A stretch of DNA of 64,000 nucleotides. Origin: Lactarius indigo. Its lineage: Eukaryota; Basidiomycota; Agaricomycetes; Russulales; Russulaceae. Below, one piece after another: positions 21,954-33,800 of the stretch. Position numbers and translations under genes: made by a program. The notes beneath the pieces were generated by a model. It searched no databases and had not been told where the DNA came from. It saw nothing but the letters and a program-made list of their open reading frames with translations. Positions within the stretch are counted from its first letter, which is position 1, and every line of letters starts with the position of its first letter. Location of the stretch: positions 2,790,001-2,854,000 of the forward strand of contig JAFKAC010000003.1 of the NCBI GenBank assembly GCA_025766275.1, written 5' to 3'.

Positions 21954-22813
21954 TCATTTGTTGTGCCAAAGGAGCGTCCGCAGGTTTTGCCAGCGCTCGG
22001 AATCGCGGTACAAATAAGTCATCGAACTGAACATCCCAGGCTGGATCGTTTCGCCGCGGTGTTGGAACGACCACATCACTGCGCCCCAGGACAGGGCCGC
22101 AAATAACGAGAAGTAACGCGAGTCGGGGGGAACGGGTTTCACGGCAGCACCGCCCGTCGTCGCCCCGCCATATGATGAACCCGCGCGGGGTATGAGCGAG
22201 GCAACCACGCGAGAACAGACGTACAGCACGATCTGTTGGATGGAATGGAAACGAACGAAAATTGATGGTTGGGAATGTCAGTCAGTCAGGAACCTGGACA
22301 ACAATAGGAAAGAACAAAGATGGGGGGGGGGGGGGGGGCGCACAGCCGCACGGGGTGTGGGTGTGGGGAGAGAAGACGGACCTGTTCGTTGATCGCGTTG
22401 CGCTCTCCGAAAACGAAGTAGCCGCCAAGCATTCCCGCGAAAAAGGTATCTTGTGTTCGTTCTTTCCCACCGTTCAACTTCCGCTGGAGGAGCAAGAGTG
22501 CCTTATAGATCGTGACAAATTGGGAGAGATTCAACGCGTGTTGCTTCGTCGCGCGGAAAATGACTCTCAGTCGTGTCGACCAGCTGGCAGGGACCAAAAA
22601 AAAAAACAGGATCAGCAGCTCAAGGTGAGTAGAATGGAAGAAGGGATAACCCCGAGAACAAACGTACTCTCCGCGACCAAATAAGATAGCCATGATTAGT
22701 GCATGGGGAAATCTAACCTTGACGCCGTACACGAAACCGTTGCGTGCACCCTTGAGAATGGCGAGGTAGTCGTGATATTTCGGGTTGGATACGATAGCGT
22801 GAATCGCGGACAT
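21954..22813 (-). CDS. PXMP4: Peroxisomal membrane protein 4 (PXMP4/PMP24)
   Basis: This Tim17/Tim22/Tim23/Pmp24-superfamily protein sits in the peroxisomal membrane; its transport role is uncertain. ATG 22813 opens MSAIHAIVSNPKYHDYLAIL, then KGARNGFVYGVKVRFPHALI and MAILFGRG, the typical glycine-rich first helices. The next exon has FVTIYKALLLLQRKLNGGKE and DTFFAGMLGGYFVFGERNAI. The last exon has SRVVASLIPRAG, FSLFAALSWGAVMWSFQHR and MFSSMTYLYRDSERWQNL, which is the family C-terminal signature. Length is about 220 aa in four exons. The intron between the last two exons contains a 17-base G run on the plus strand. It is co-oriented with and 118 bp downstream of the chromodomain gene. Confidence 0.85.
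22322..22338 (+). repeat. 17-base G homopolymer inside a PXMP4 intron
   Basis: Seventeen consecutive G on the plus strand (C in the transcript) lie inside the intron before the last PXMP4 exon. Such a run is prone to length variation and to sequencing error. Confidence 0.85.
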
Positions 22814-22931
22814 GGCTGGGCGAGACGGAGTGGACTATTTCGAGTGTTCTGAGCTTTTGAGCTTCGAGCCGGCGAGACGCGCGCAGAATACCGAGAATGG
22901 CAATCACATGCTCTGATATAAATACAATAGA

Positions 22932-25900
22932 TTACATCATCATCTCTACATTGGCCCAAGATCTAAGGTCATCCATGCTTTCCTTTGAGATAAAGTCGTC
23001 TCTAAAGTTGAACCCATCGATTGCCGTCCACTCAAACTGTGATTCCTATCTCATCAGATCGTCATAAACGTGTTTGGATATATAAATACACTCACGCCAC
23101 TCCGGTCATACCCGACCTTGTCCTGCTTTCCTGTAATAACGACGTACCGCCTATATTGGTCCATGATGGATGGCTGCATTTGGAGTGAGGTCAGAACCGA
23201 GGACAGCTCGTCAAGAACCCGAGGTGTCCATTTTTCCTCGGGATACTCGGAGAATTGTTGATTGAAGATACGTAGACACCACTTCAAAATGCCGTGCGGG
23301 TCGAGCAGAGACATTTCCTGCTGCCAAGTGATCCAAGCCAAGAGCGCGCTTTCTCCCGACCCATAGTGAGGGGGCGTCCGGAGCAGCGACAGTTGTCCCT
23401 GCCCAATCCGAGACAAGAGATCTTGGTGTTTCAACTCTCCTCTGATAACTCGCTCGGTGAACTTGCGGAGAAGAGGAAGAGACACCACCCACCTCTCAAA
23501 CTCCGTGACTGGATCAGAACCCTGGCTTTGCCTTGCTGCTAGGGCCACCACACCGGGCGTCACAAAGCAGTCCCATAGGGGATGGTGCTCTAACATGTCT
23601 AAGAGCTTGTACGCAGCAGAAGGACACTCGACGAAGACGCTAGGCGAAATCGTAGCGATTCCTCCTGCAGCCAGGAAAACAAAGTTGGTTGGCAAGCCGC
23701 GCGCGACATCAGTAGTGCTTACTTACCCAAGGGATAGATCAGCCGCATGCCCCACCTTGCGGGTGGAATCGTGTGATGCGTTCCGTAAGTCATGAACTGG
23801 ACATCTGGCCGCTTCATCCGGCGTTCCATCAAAGCAGGAAGCGCAGACAAAGTTTTTAGGGCGCCGACGTGTACGAATACTACATAAGCATCTGCCTTGA
23901 GACCAACGTCCTTCGCTGGGCGCTCTTTGAGGATGTGCTTGAGTGCCATAGTTTCGGAGCCGGGTTGGGCCTGAGACCCGTCGCCGTCTTTGTTCCAGAT
24001 ACAATACTTGAACTCGGGGTCTGAAAGATCCTTGTATAGCCATTTTGGAAAGCCGAGTATGGAAAATGCGCGGTGATACGATGGCTCTTTGATAAGGCTG
24101 AGGTCACGCTCCGTCGCTTGGATGACTTCCTGCGACCCAGAACGGAAGAACTGATGAGCACGGTCGCTCGGATCTCGATGCATGCGGTGCGTGCGGCTCT
24201 TTTTCCCTACTATTTTCCACGGGAGAAGTGCGGCAATGAAATGGCCAGCCTTCCGTAATTCCGGGAGGACATTGTATTCTTTGCACAAGACCAGGTTCGT
24301 AGCCGGAAATACAAGGAGCAAAGCAACTTGGTTGTCGTCAAGAGAGACTGTAGAACATGACACCTTCGGTCCGCATTAGTTGATTCGTTCATGGAAGAAG
24401 CGTGAGGACATGCCAGCTTCCGAGAAGACATGTGGATGAACAGTGTGTTCAGTGGTTGTGTGTCGGCTTCGCCCTCAGGTCCTAATTTTACGATCTCGGC
24501 AACAGGCGTGAGGGCAGGCCGCAAACACTGAAGCTCTGCTAGCGAAAATAGTTTTTCCTAGCAGCAGAAAGCTGACTGAAGAATTAAAACAGATGGAGAA
24601 GCGCAAGCGCTCCATAGAACCCTCGCTTCGAGTCCGAAAGGGAGACGTTACAAACCCGTTCTTTATGGCCTTTCTCTGTATTGATACAGAGTTCAGCCGT
24701 TCCACTTGTACTTCCGCGGGAAGTGAGTGTTCCTAACAAAATATAAGCAACCCGAAATTCATGGGGCCGATCTACGTACTTGAGGATGTCTGCTGTCGAT
24801 GACTTGCGTACAGGAAGGCGATTCGACTCGACACCAGTCTCTGAGGGTGATGTCTCAGTGAAACAACCGCGACAAATGTCTAGCAAGCATCATACATCAT
24901 AGGTTCGGACATCCTGATGTAAAGAGAATGTGTGAGCCAATTGCACGAAGCTGAAGACTCGAGTACACACTCAGGTGGCATGATGTCATTCAAGAAAGCC
25001 TCCGTCTCTGCCATTGACGCAGGTGGAAGCAGTGGCACTTGTGGGTCTGTTGGCTGCGAGGGATGGGCGTGGCTCTGCTGCACATCTACGTCGATACCCA
25101 TTCCGAGACCCGAAGCCCCATCCAACGCGAAAGGACGGGGTGTGGTTGCACTAGTTGGCGTCTGGATGGAACTCCTCGCATCAGACGTTGGAGATTGTGA
25201 GACTTCCGGGGACTTGGCTGCTCCAGACAGAAGGGCCTTTGTTGGGAGACTGCTACTCGGTTTGAGGTTCGGTGCGTCGAAACGTTTGATCTTTGGCTGG
25301 AGGAGCCAATTCGGCTTGCGGGTGGCCTTTATCTGAGAACTAAGTTGTCGCGGTCTGCTCGAAGGACCAGCGACATTAGTCCTTGGGGGAGAAGGCATTG
25401 GTGGAGGAAGGGATAGGGGAGGCTAGCGGTGCTCCTGGCCGGGAATGGATAGGGGCTGGAGAAGAAGGAGCAGAAAATAGGGACGACGGGGAGTCCACAT
25501 TACTGGCATCTCCTCCGCGCATCGGTGTGGCTGGCTATGCGATTTTTAATGACGTCAACAACGTTATGAAGAAGGGTTGACCTTAGCGATAGTGGTAACG
25601 GGTTGAGAAACGGAGAAAGTCCTGGTCTTGGGAAGTTTCCTCGGTGGTTCACCTGACTTGGTCATTTAGGCAATGATATGTGAGTTTGCGGCTCTGTGAC
25701 GAGCCGTGCCGTCAAACTTACTGTAGCTGTAGCTGTGTCATCTAGTTCTGGTCCAGAGTCCGGACTAGAAAGCCGCCGTCGCCTCTTGCCTTTGAGTATT
25801 GCCTTCGTAGTGGGCGGAGCCGAGGTCGTTTTGGACGTCTCGCGCGCTCTGCTACCTTTCTTTTCTTTCCGACCGGAATTGTCGCCGGTACGTGACCCTA

Positions 25901-26853
25901 CGTGGGTATCGTCGTTCTGTCGGTTGATGCTTTTGCGACGTCGCGCGGGTAATGTACTCTCATTAGATTTGGGTTCTTGAAATTTCGATAGCGGAATCTC
26001 ATCAGAGTCTCCGGTTTCAGTGGAATCCTCCGGCTATGTGAGACATGAAAAAAAGGCGATTGAGTACTATCGCTTACATCTGATTGGGCGTCGTTTTGTC
26101 GCTGGACGAATTCCTGCAGTGATTTATTTTTTTCCATCTTCCCCTTCTTTGACCCAGCGCTGGAGATCTGTAGGCGATGAGATTTATACCTAAAGACTGC
26201 CGGGCTGCTCACCGTGAACGAATAGTGTTTGTTTCGTGAGGCCCTTTTCTTTTTCTTCACTTTACCCCACTGATTGGCAAAGAATTCGCGTTCCCGTTCT
26301 GTAGGCAGCCGACGATTAGCAAGCAACGATCGAAGGAAGCATGCATTGGCGCACTGATCCACGACGGCTGAGCGTCGAACTTGTCTCCAGGTGAATAGTC
26401 CTGGTCGTCTATGCCGATGTGCTTCCAGAAACTGCTGAGCAGTCGATCGCATTGTATGACGTTTTCTGCAGGCTCCCAGCTAACTCGTGGGTTGAGCGAC
26501 AAATTGTGACAAATAAATAGTGGGGATGGATGTTCTTCTTACCTGTCTTCGTCGGAGGAATAACCTGCCCACTGACCAGGTTTTAGCAATACGTGCGCAC
26601 CGTAGTGAAGAATTGGTACACATACTGAGACAAGGTATTCCTGGTGAATACGAACGTGAGCCCTGTGACAGTGAGAGATAGAGGAATGGTGGCACACTGA
26701 CCCATTCGGCGTCTTCATTGACTCGCGCACTAGTTATAACCTCTGGCAGTGGACGCGTTTTCCCCTTGTATATGCTGTAAGGAAAATAAAACTCCACGAA
26801 CCAACGTGATATACACCCTCATCTGACTCGTCGAGGGTTTGTTTTCCACCCAT
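22932..26853 (-). CDS. Chromodomain-containing protein, long, C-terminal region of unknown family
   Basis: The model starts at ATG 26853 (MGGKQTLDESDEGVYHVE). Several very short exons assemble a chromodomain: EVITSARVNEDAEW, then HVRIHQEYLVS, then WAGYSSDED, then SWEPAENVIQCDRLLSSFWK. This reproduces the EYLVxWxGY...WEP pattern that binds methylated histone H3 tails, with the aromatic cage positions (Y, W, and W before EP) present. After a lysine-rich linker (QWGKVKKKKRASRNKHYS) come disordered, serine-rich exons (25380-24960), then two large, well-ordered exons (24363-23719 and 23695-23060) with LKTLSALPALMERRMKRPDV and AAYKLLDMLEHHPLWDCFV. The last small exon ends DLRSWANVEMMM at 22932. Length is about 1000 aa. 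The C-terminal half matches no domain I know. A role in heterochromatin or histone-mark reading is inference from the chromodomain. Confidence 0.75.
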
Positions 26854-26975
26854 ATTTGCTGTTGAAATGAGAATTTGTGCGCGTTGAGATTAGCGCCGTC
26901 ACGGGCACACGAGGTAGATATATGCAATTTCCCACACTTCCCTTCAGCCAGCGCTCATCCGTACGCTATCTAGTT
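26854..26975. promoter_or_regulatory. Divergent promoter between chromodomain gene and MTC1
   Basis: Only 122 bp separate the two start codons, which face away from each other, so both promoters must overlap here or extend into the neighbouring genes. A TAGATATATG motif near 26912 could serve as a TATA-like element. The motif assignment is inference. Confidence 0.45.
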
Positions 26976-28454
26976 ATGAGCCCCAAATCCAAATCTAAGC
27001 AAGAGGAGGCTCTCCAGATCCTCGACGACCTCGATCTGCTCTCTCCCGACTCGCGCACCCCAGGCATCGACTCTGCGACGACCGCCCCTCCTCCCATAAC
27101 TACCAACCCTGGAGAAGCCGCCGAGGTCCTTGCCTTCCTTGACGAGATCACGCAGAAGAGTTCCGAACCCACACGTTCAGCAGCATCCCTCGTTGATCGC
27201 CCCCTTTCCAGGTCGGGTACCCCGACTCTCCGGAAGAGCACCGAGCGCGTCAAGGTTGGTGGCTCCTCCCTCACAGGTCCCGGCTCCTCGTCTGTCAGAG
27301 GCGTCTCACCTTCAACATCTTCGTCCAACTTGGTACCTGCTGAGAGGCAACAGGCCGTTCCTGAACACGAGAGACAGCCGTCCGGTGGCGGTTGGGGGTG
27401 GGGCAGCGTCTGGTCGAGCGCGTCAACAGCTTTACAACAGGCCAAGTCCGTCGTCGATGAACAGGTGAAGAGTCTACCGACGCAGGATACCAAGAAATGG
27501 AGCGAAGGTGTTCTTGGGTATGCAAGGACCGCCCAGGAGCGTGCACAGGAGTACGCGAAAAACGCACAATTAGAGAAGCTCGGTTCGTTTTGCGTGATTC
27601 ATCACAGTGACCTTAGTAAATCCCCCTCTAGGCCAAGATTTGAAGCGTGTTGGCCTTTCAACCTTCAACGAGATCCTAAATGTCGTTGCTCCTCCAATTT
27701 CTGAGCACGAGGTGATACAAGTTTGGTTGAGTCACGATATGCAAGGCTACGAGGGCATTGAGCCGCTCGTCTATTCAGCTCTTGCCAGGGTTGGTCCCGT
27801 GCGCGAAGTCGTCCTTATTTCTTACTCATTCCGCTTGTCTAGATCCTGGAACAGGTAGAGGGTGGCGACCTGATCGTTAATAAAGGAAACGAGTCAAAAC
27901 CTAGAGTGACTACCAGTGGCCGGGACCTCAATACCGTGGAGGGCTTTGAACAAGCTCTGAAGCTGGCGCAGGTACTCTCACGATTTCATTGAAGAATGTC
28001 AATGCTAAGCATTATGCAGGCTAACTTGGAGGAAATCATCAAGGCGAATGCGCCTCCTGATTCACAGCAACTCTCATCCGTGCAGAACCCTACGACGACC
28101 TCATACGTTTATCTCTGCATTCAGGCATTCACCTCTACTTCTATAATTTCTGGGCCTGAACCAGCGGAGTCGACTCACCTCCAATTTATACTCCACCTTT
28201 CGGACCCTGTACACAGCCTTTCTTATACGACTGTCACTCAAGCTATTCCTGAACATTGGCTTAATGTGTGGGACGATTATGATTGGGTGGAGGATACAGT
28301 TGCTGAAACGCTTCGATTTGGAGTTGAGGTTGTCGGTCAGGAATATGTCGTAGGGCGGATGGGTTGGATAAAAGGTAAGAAGCCGTCAGCTACAACCACG
28401 GTCGAGGACGGAGCCGCAGCTGCATGCTGTTGTGGCCGATTCATGAAGTGCTAG
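26976..28454 (+). CDS. MTC1: Mtc1-like (maintenance of telomere capping 1) protein
   Basis: ATG 26976 (MSPKSKSKQEEALQILDDLD) begins a family-typical N-terminus, repeated as EAAEVLAFLDEITQKS. A serine-rich linker leads to the conserved block SGGGWGWGSVWSSASTALQQ and AKSVVDEQVKSLP, then LGYARTAQERAQEYAKNAQ. Later exons hold LSTFNEILNVVAPPISEHEV, VIQVWLSHDMQGYEGIEPLV, FEQALKLAQANLEEIIK and WDDYDWVEDTVAETLRFGVE. This pattern is that of the fungal Mtc1 family. In yeast Mtc1 is linked genetically to telomere capping (synthetic with cdc13-1) but is found with COPI-coated vesicles; its molecular function is unclear. The C-terminus AACCCGRFMKC is cysteine-rich. Length is about 450 aa. Confidence 0.85.
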
Positions 28455-28545
28455 AACTCTGATATGCCTTCCTCGAATATCACTCATGTCATGTGTACTA
28501 AATGTTTTGGGGTAGAAAGTAATAATTCAATATGTATGCACGCGT

Positions 28546-29673
28546 CTATTTCTTTTCTGGCTCCTCGGCCTTTGGTGGTGGAAGGGGTTTGAACTCCTGA
28601 GGTTTCCGCGGTTCTGTCCCATCGCCGACTTGCTCCCATGGCGAAAGTGCCTCGAAATTCCTGACAAGAAACTGAGTCTCAATCCCAACAACACATTATG
28701 CGACATACCGGAAGGCCTGAGTCAGTTGGAGGGGCTCGTAAACAACACGTTTCTTCTCTTCGTCATATCTGACCTCGGTATAACCCTGTGTTGAAGACGC
28801 TGAACGGTGAGCGACCTAGCGTAGGTAGATGTGGATGTACGTGCCGTTAGGGGGAAGTCCTTGCGAAGAGGATGACCTTCGAAACCTTGGATAGTGTAAA
28901 CGATGATGTTCGGTGTTTCAGGGATGCAACACACCGTAATCCGTGAGAATGCGACGCCTAGAATGATATTAGTATGGAAGCCAAACGAGCAGTGTACAAG
29001 GCATACAGGTCTGGGTGGTCTTTGAAGAATATTCCAAATAAGTCCCAAGCCTCTCGCTCGTACCTAGCCACGAATTAACACCAGCTACAGGTGGCCACAG
29101 CAAGGGGTTACCAGTTGGCGCCGTTGAATATCGGAGTAGCACTTGGAATGGCGTCTGCTTCCCCTGCGTATGTTTTGACGCGTATCCTCGCAGCATACTT
29201 GACGCTTAGCAGGTGATAGACCACTTCAAACCTCTTGTCTCTTTCGGGGAAATCAACACCGCTGATGTCCATCATTGACTTGAACTGGCACTGGGAATGA
29301 TCCCGCAGGAATGTCAGGACGGGGACAACAGCAGACGGGGCGATGTAGAGCGTCAACTCGTCCTTTAGCACGGAGAACTGCTGGACGAATTTAGGCAAGC
29401 ACTGCGTAAGGTATGAGCCGTAGCTGTGCAATTTCTCTGTCGTCTCGGCATATTTGGTGAGCGTCGGATTGGGGGACGTCGCTTCTGAAAACGGGGAAAC
29501 GGATGCTGCAACCAAGAATTAAGGAATGAGGCGACGCCATGGTGGGAAGGTATACCTCGCGAGGGTGAAGAAGAGTGCACGCTACGCAGGGTAGCGGTGA
29601 ATGCTGGGAAGTGCTGAGGACGGGTAATTAGGCGTCCCGACCGCGCTGCGACACGGAGAGTCAAGAGAGACAT
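28546..29673 (-). CDS. NDUFS3: NADH:ubiquinone oxidoreductase 30 kDa subunit (NDUFS3), mitochondrial
   Basis: This is a core hydrophilic subunit of respiratory complex I near the quinone site. ATG 29673 opens a mitochondrial presequence (MSLLTLRVAARSGRLITRPQ) rich in Arg and Ser. The mature protein has YGSYLTQCLPKFVQQFSVLK, FKSMMDISGVDFPERDKRFE and VVYHLLSVKYAARIRVKTYA, then the family signature [20 protein letters not shown] and [20 protein letters not shown]. The tail is VRYDEEKKRVVYEPLQLTQA and ends in a charged PKAEEPEKK. Length about 275 aa, normal for the family. It is head-to-head with SPF27 (111 bp between starts). Confidence 0.93.
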
Positions 29674-29784
29674 GTCGTGTTGCACTCCTACCGCTCGTTG
29701 AGTGGGGCATCCGGCCCACTATTCGGACTCCGCTCCGGTCATCTTCGTCGCGGGTCGGTTGGACGCCGATGCGGCCGTTCGTTC
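29674..29784. promoter_or_regulatory. Divergent promoter between NDUFS3 and SPF27
   Basis: The two start codons are 111 bp apart on opposite strands, so this GC-rich spacer must hold both start regions. No specific element is assigned. Confidence 0.45.
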
Positions 29785-30606
29785 ATGGCCATGCAAGCAG
29801 CACCCGCCCCCCAACTATTTGACTCACTACCTTATTACGACAACGACTTGGAGACCCATCCTATTCTTAGGGAAAAGGTGCAGCACGAATTGGCAGTCGA
29901 AACCCAAAAAATCCAACAGGAGACACTCCATCCACGCGTCGCACCAGCCGTGGAATTATTTGTGGTTGGTCCAACCAATGTACAAAACGGTACACAAGTC
30001 ATTTCATAGCCTGCTTTATCAGAACAATCCTCTCCTTGCTGCAGAATTAGGGCGTGTTGGAGCACGCAAGCCTCTTACTGCAATCGATACGTCTCGCTAC
30101 CAGTTGGCCTCGTCATCAGCGACACCATCCAGCGACGAGGAATGGAAGGCTGCCCTGGATAGCGCACATGCACAATTGGAACATCAGCGCATCCGGTATT
30201 ATCTCCCTTCTTCTGGTCTCGTTGGTCTGTTTATCTCGTTCGCGCCTTAAGGCACAACAACCTAGCCCTGCTTCAACAATACGGAAGCAATGCGTGGCGG
30301 ACACATAACTACTTGCTCGAAGCAGATGCCAAGAAGGCAGAGAAGATCCTGGAGGAGCTGAAGGAGCAGACCACCAGCCTGAATCGAGACAGGAAGAACA
30401 CCCAGGTGTGTGGTCTGCCTTGTCCTCTGCACACGAGGTACTGAGTTCGGATGAAGACGCGTCTCGGAGAACAGTTGACGTCGTTGGAGAATCGATGGAC
30501 TGAGCTTATCTCTAGCATACTTCAGATAGAGTTGGCCAACGTTGCATTGGAAGCAGAGGTGGCGCGTTTGAACAAAAGAGAAACGGAGCTCGCTAGTATG
30601 ATGTAG
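29785..30606 (+). CDS. SPF27: Pre-mRNA-splicing factor SPF27 (BCAS2/Cwf7), Prp19 complex
   Basis: SPF27/BCAS2 is a core subunit of the Prp19-associated (NTC) spliceosome complex. The start ATG 29785 gives MAMQAAPAPQLFDSLPYYDN, then THPILREKVQHELAVE. After introns come NNPLLAAELGRVGARKPLTA and AIDTSRYQL, the typical N-terminal block, then ALDSAHAQLEHQRIR, HNNLALLQQYGSNAWRTHNY and LLEADAKKAEKILEELKEQ, which form the coiled-coil core. The final exon ends NKRETELASMM. Length is about 230 aa, usual for the family. Confidence 0.9.
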
Positions 30607-30862
30607 ACCGGAAGATATACTATATATGGATTGTGCCGGCCGAGGAGAGGAAGGGTCAGCGCCTGCCTGTCAGTCAGTGCCACTGTGTAGCGTTGTCAAA
30701 GTTTAGCAACGCGGTCGTTGGCTCAACTCGTCGCTCGTGGTGTGTATCATAATCATTCGATGTCCTACACACCATTAACTGGTCTTTGTGCTTACAAAAA
30801 AGGCGCGACTACTTACTGTATCCCTTTCAAACTCTTCACCAGTGGCGTCGAGCGACGCGCAC

Positions 30863-33800
30863 ATGGACACCATTGATCCTCAAGCCCAAGACACCATAAT
30901 CTCAAACGGCGTGGCAGAGGCCGCGACTGTCTCTGCACCCGCTAGCCCGCCACAGTCTCTGACCTCGGCGCTATCAGACCTTTCTAGGACCGCGGAGCAA
31001 GGAAAGGATGGTGAGTAGACTTCGCTTCGCTTCCCGCTTCCCGCTTGTCGCCTCAACGCACCTTACATCAGGTTCTACTCCTCCACATTCAGTGCCTTCT
31101 GGCACTGGTGCTCCTCCCAAAAAGTTCAGCGCGTTCAACATCAATAAGAAATTCATGGAAAAGAATAGCCCAACACCCGGAGCAAGTCAGATACCTTCCT
31201 CTTCGCCGTCTTCAAAGATCGCGGGCACAACGGGTGAGTCCTCGAATCCGTATGTCCGGCCAATCGAGTCGTCGCCAACGAATGGTTTAGCCAAGTCCCC
31301 CCCACCCGCTGCCCCCCCTCACTCTCGCCTTATCACCACCAAGCTTACAAAGTTACCATCGTCCTCTACGAGTACTGGCACCGGATGGACCCGTCCGTCA
31401 TCGACCACGCCGTCTCTTGCACCTTCACCCGTGTCCGGGGGTGTGCCCTCCGCTCCCCCCCTCGCCCCCGCTCCTGTCTCCCACGGGCCACCGCAGCTTC
31501 CGCATGTTGGCAAAGTAATTCAACCGCAGCCTCGTGGAGCTATCCCAGTTCCTTCAACATCCAAGCCTGAAGTTTCAAATGGTTCGAGTAAGCCGGCCTG
31601 GAGGAATGTTAAACAGGGTGGGAACAGCTCCGGGGCCGGACCTCCGTTAGGGGTTCAAAGCGAATTTCCGACCGCTGCTGAGGTCGCACAGGGTGCGTTC
31701 GTGTGATATACTACGGATGACTTCTGTATGCACTACTTCGTGCTCATCCGTCCGTAGGTTGCTTGAATGGCTCGCAGGAGAAAAGGCAGTCGACTCAGTC
31801 CCCTGTGACCCCAAGTCCAGCTATTACAGAGGCCGATACTTTTCGCGGGGTCCATTTAGACCCTAATGCTCATCACTGGGATGAGGTCAGCTTACTATCT
31901 GTTTGACCGGACTTTGGTACGACTGATATGCTGCAGATGGAAGAGGACAACGACGATTTTCTCGAAGGTGTCATCGAATTTGGAGATGGTCGTCAATACC
32001 AAATTCAACCAGTCGACGACGTTCCTCAGTCTACGGAGGACTCTGTTCCGGCTGCAATCCTTACTGCAGATGCACCGGGTCCAAATCTTCATTCACCCAC
32101 AGCAGCGGCACGAATGAATAAGGAAGATCGATTTTCCGAGGATTTCGACCGGAGTTGGCCACGATCTGCTACACTTTCGTCAAATATACGCCCACGCATT
32201 GGTCCATCAGCTGCCGCGTCCACTTCCTCCAACTCCTCACTTTCGCCTCAAGAGGCTTCGCGTGTGCTCTTCAACGAACGCTCGAATAGACTGGAGCCTT
32301 GGTCAACCAACAGTCGAATTGCCCCACCTGGTACGTCGTCAGTGCGTTTTAGGGTGTTGTACAGATGGTCATCCTGCTCCCAGATGCTCGCCCGAGTAGA
32401 GACGCAGGGTTGCACCACAATGTACAATTACTGCAAAAGCAAGGCCTCGATCGCCCACGACGTGACACAAGCTCATCACAAGGGGCCGAGGACCGACGCT
32501 GGGAACGGGGGAGGCGCTCTTCCAATGCGACCACCACTCACTCGGTTTTGTCTGGTGGGCGAGACTCATCCCGAGAAAGCTTGCGGCAGTTACCTCCCCA
32601 CCTGGCGCCTGCGCACAAGTCACTACCACCGCTGCACACTCACCAGCCACCACATGCATATCCGCCTTCCGGTAGACAGGGTCCCCCTAGAGAGTCATGG
32701 CGCCAAACGCGCTCCCCGGAACAGTCTCCCGTGATTCCCTCTCCATCTGACCTAAATTCTCATGTTGTATCTCCGTCCTCGCCCAGTGCCATGGTGCCGT
32801 CCCCTCAATCAATCACTGCTACTGCCGACATTGAATTGGTTCGGAAAGCAGCTATGCACTCGGCAGCCGAACGTGCAAAGATCCGACGGCAACTCGAGGA
32901 GGAAGAGCGGGAAAAAGAGCGAGAGCGAGCGCGCAAGAAAGCTGCAGAATTGGAAGAGAAGATGAAAGTAACTGAGAAGGACGGCACCGAGCAGCCCGTT
33001 GCTGTCGAGGTTAGTTTTCTGCAACCATTGGTGAGGATCGTGGTTAAATGACAGTTACAGGAAACACAGACAGAGCCTTTGTCTCCACTGACTTCTGCGG
33101 ACCCCACTCCAGGACGGCAGTCGCTCTTTCGCCCGCCATCCTTAAGGCGTCAGTACGGGACCCAGAAAACCGACCTACCGCGCCAATGACCCGTACAAGG
33201 TCCCAACGAGGTTCACAATCTGCCAACCAACCACCATCAGCCAGCAGTATTGTGACGTCATGGAGAAGCAACGCAGGTCCTTTGCCGCCAATTGCCCCGC
33301 GGCGTCTCAGTTCCTCTCATTCTCCCGTCGCACCTCTTATCCCCTTTCCATCTCCTTCTCAGGTTCTTGGCGCTCAGTTACTCAGCCCTAGCAACGATGA
33401 AAGTCTAGAAGAAGTGGAATTCACGGATCTCGGAAAGTTCGTTGGTTTTGAGCCGAAAGCCGAGGAACCTGTGGCCCCTTCTCCACTTCCACAGGAAGAC
33501 ATTCCAGCCGAAGTTTCCTATGGCGACCAGTCCGCACCTGCCCGTTCTAGAAGTGATCTTGAATTCTCTTGGAGACGCAAAGGACCGCTCCCGCCGGTGG
33601 AGGAACAACAGCCCGTTGTCGCGGCTAATGTTGTGCTAGATGCCACCTTTGAACCACCCCTTGGCAGAGAGGCAGATATCATCCCTGCATCCCCGTCAGT
33701 ACGGACAGCCTCAATAGGTATGAGCTCCCCTGTGAAACCCTTGGCTGAAGTTTCCAGCCAGACGTTGGTCGTGCCGTCTTTACTGTCTTCCCAGAGATCA

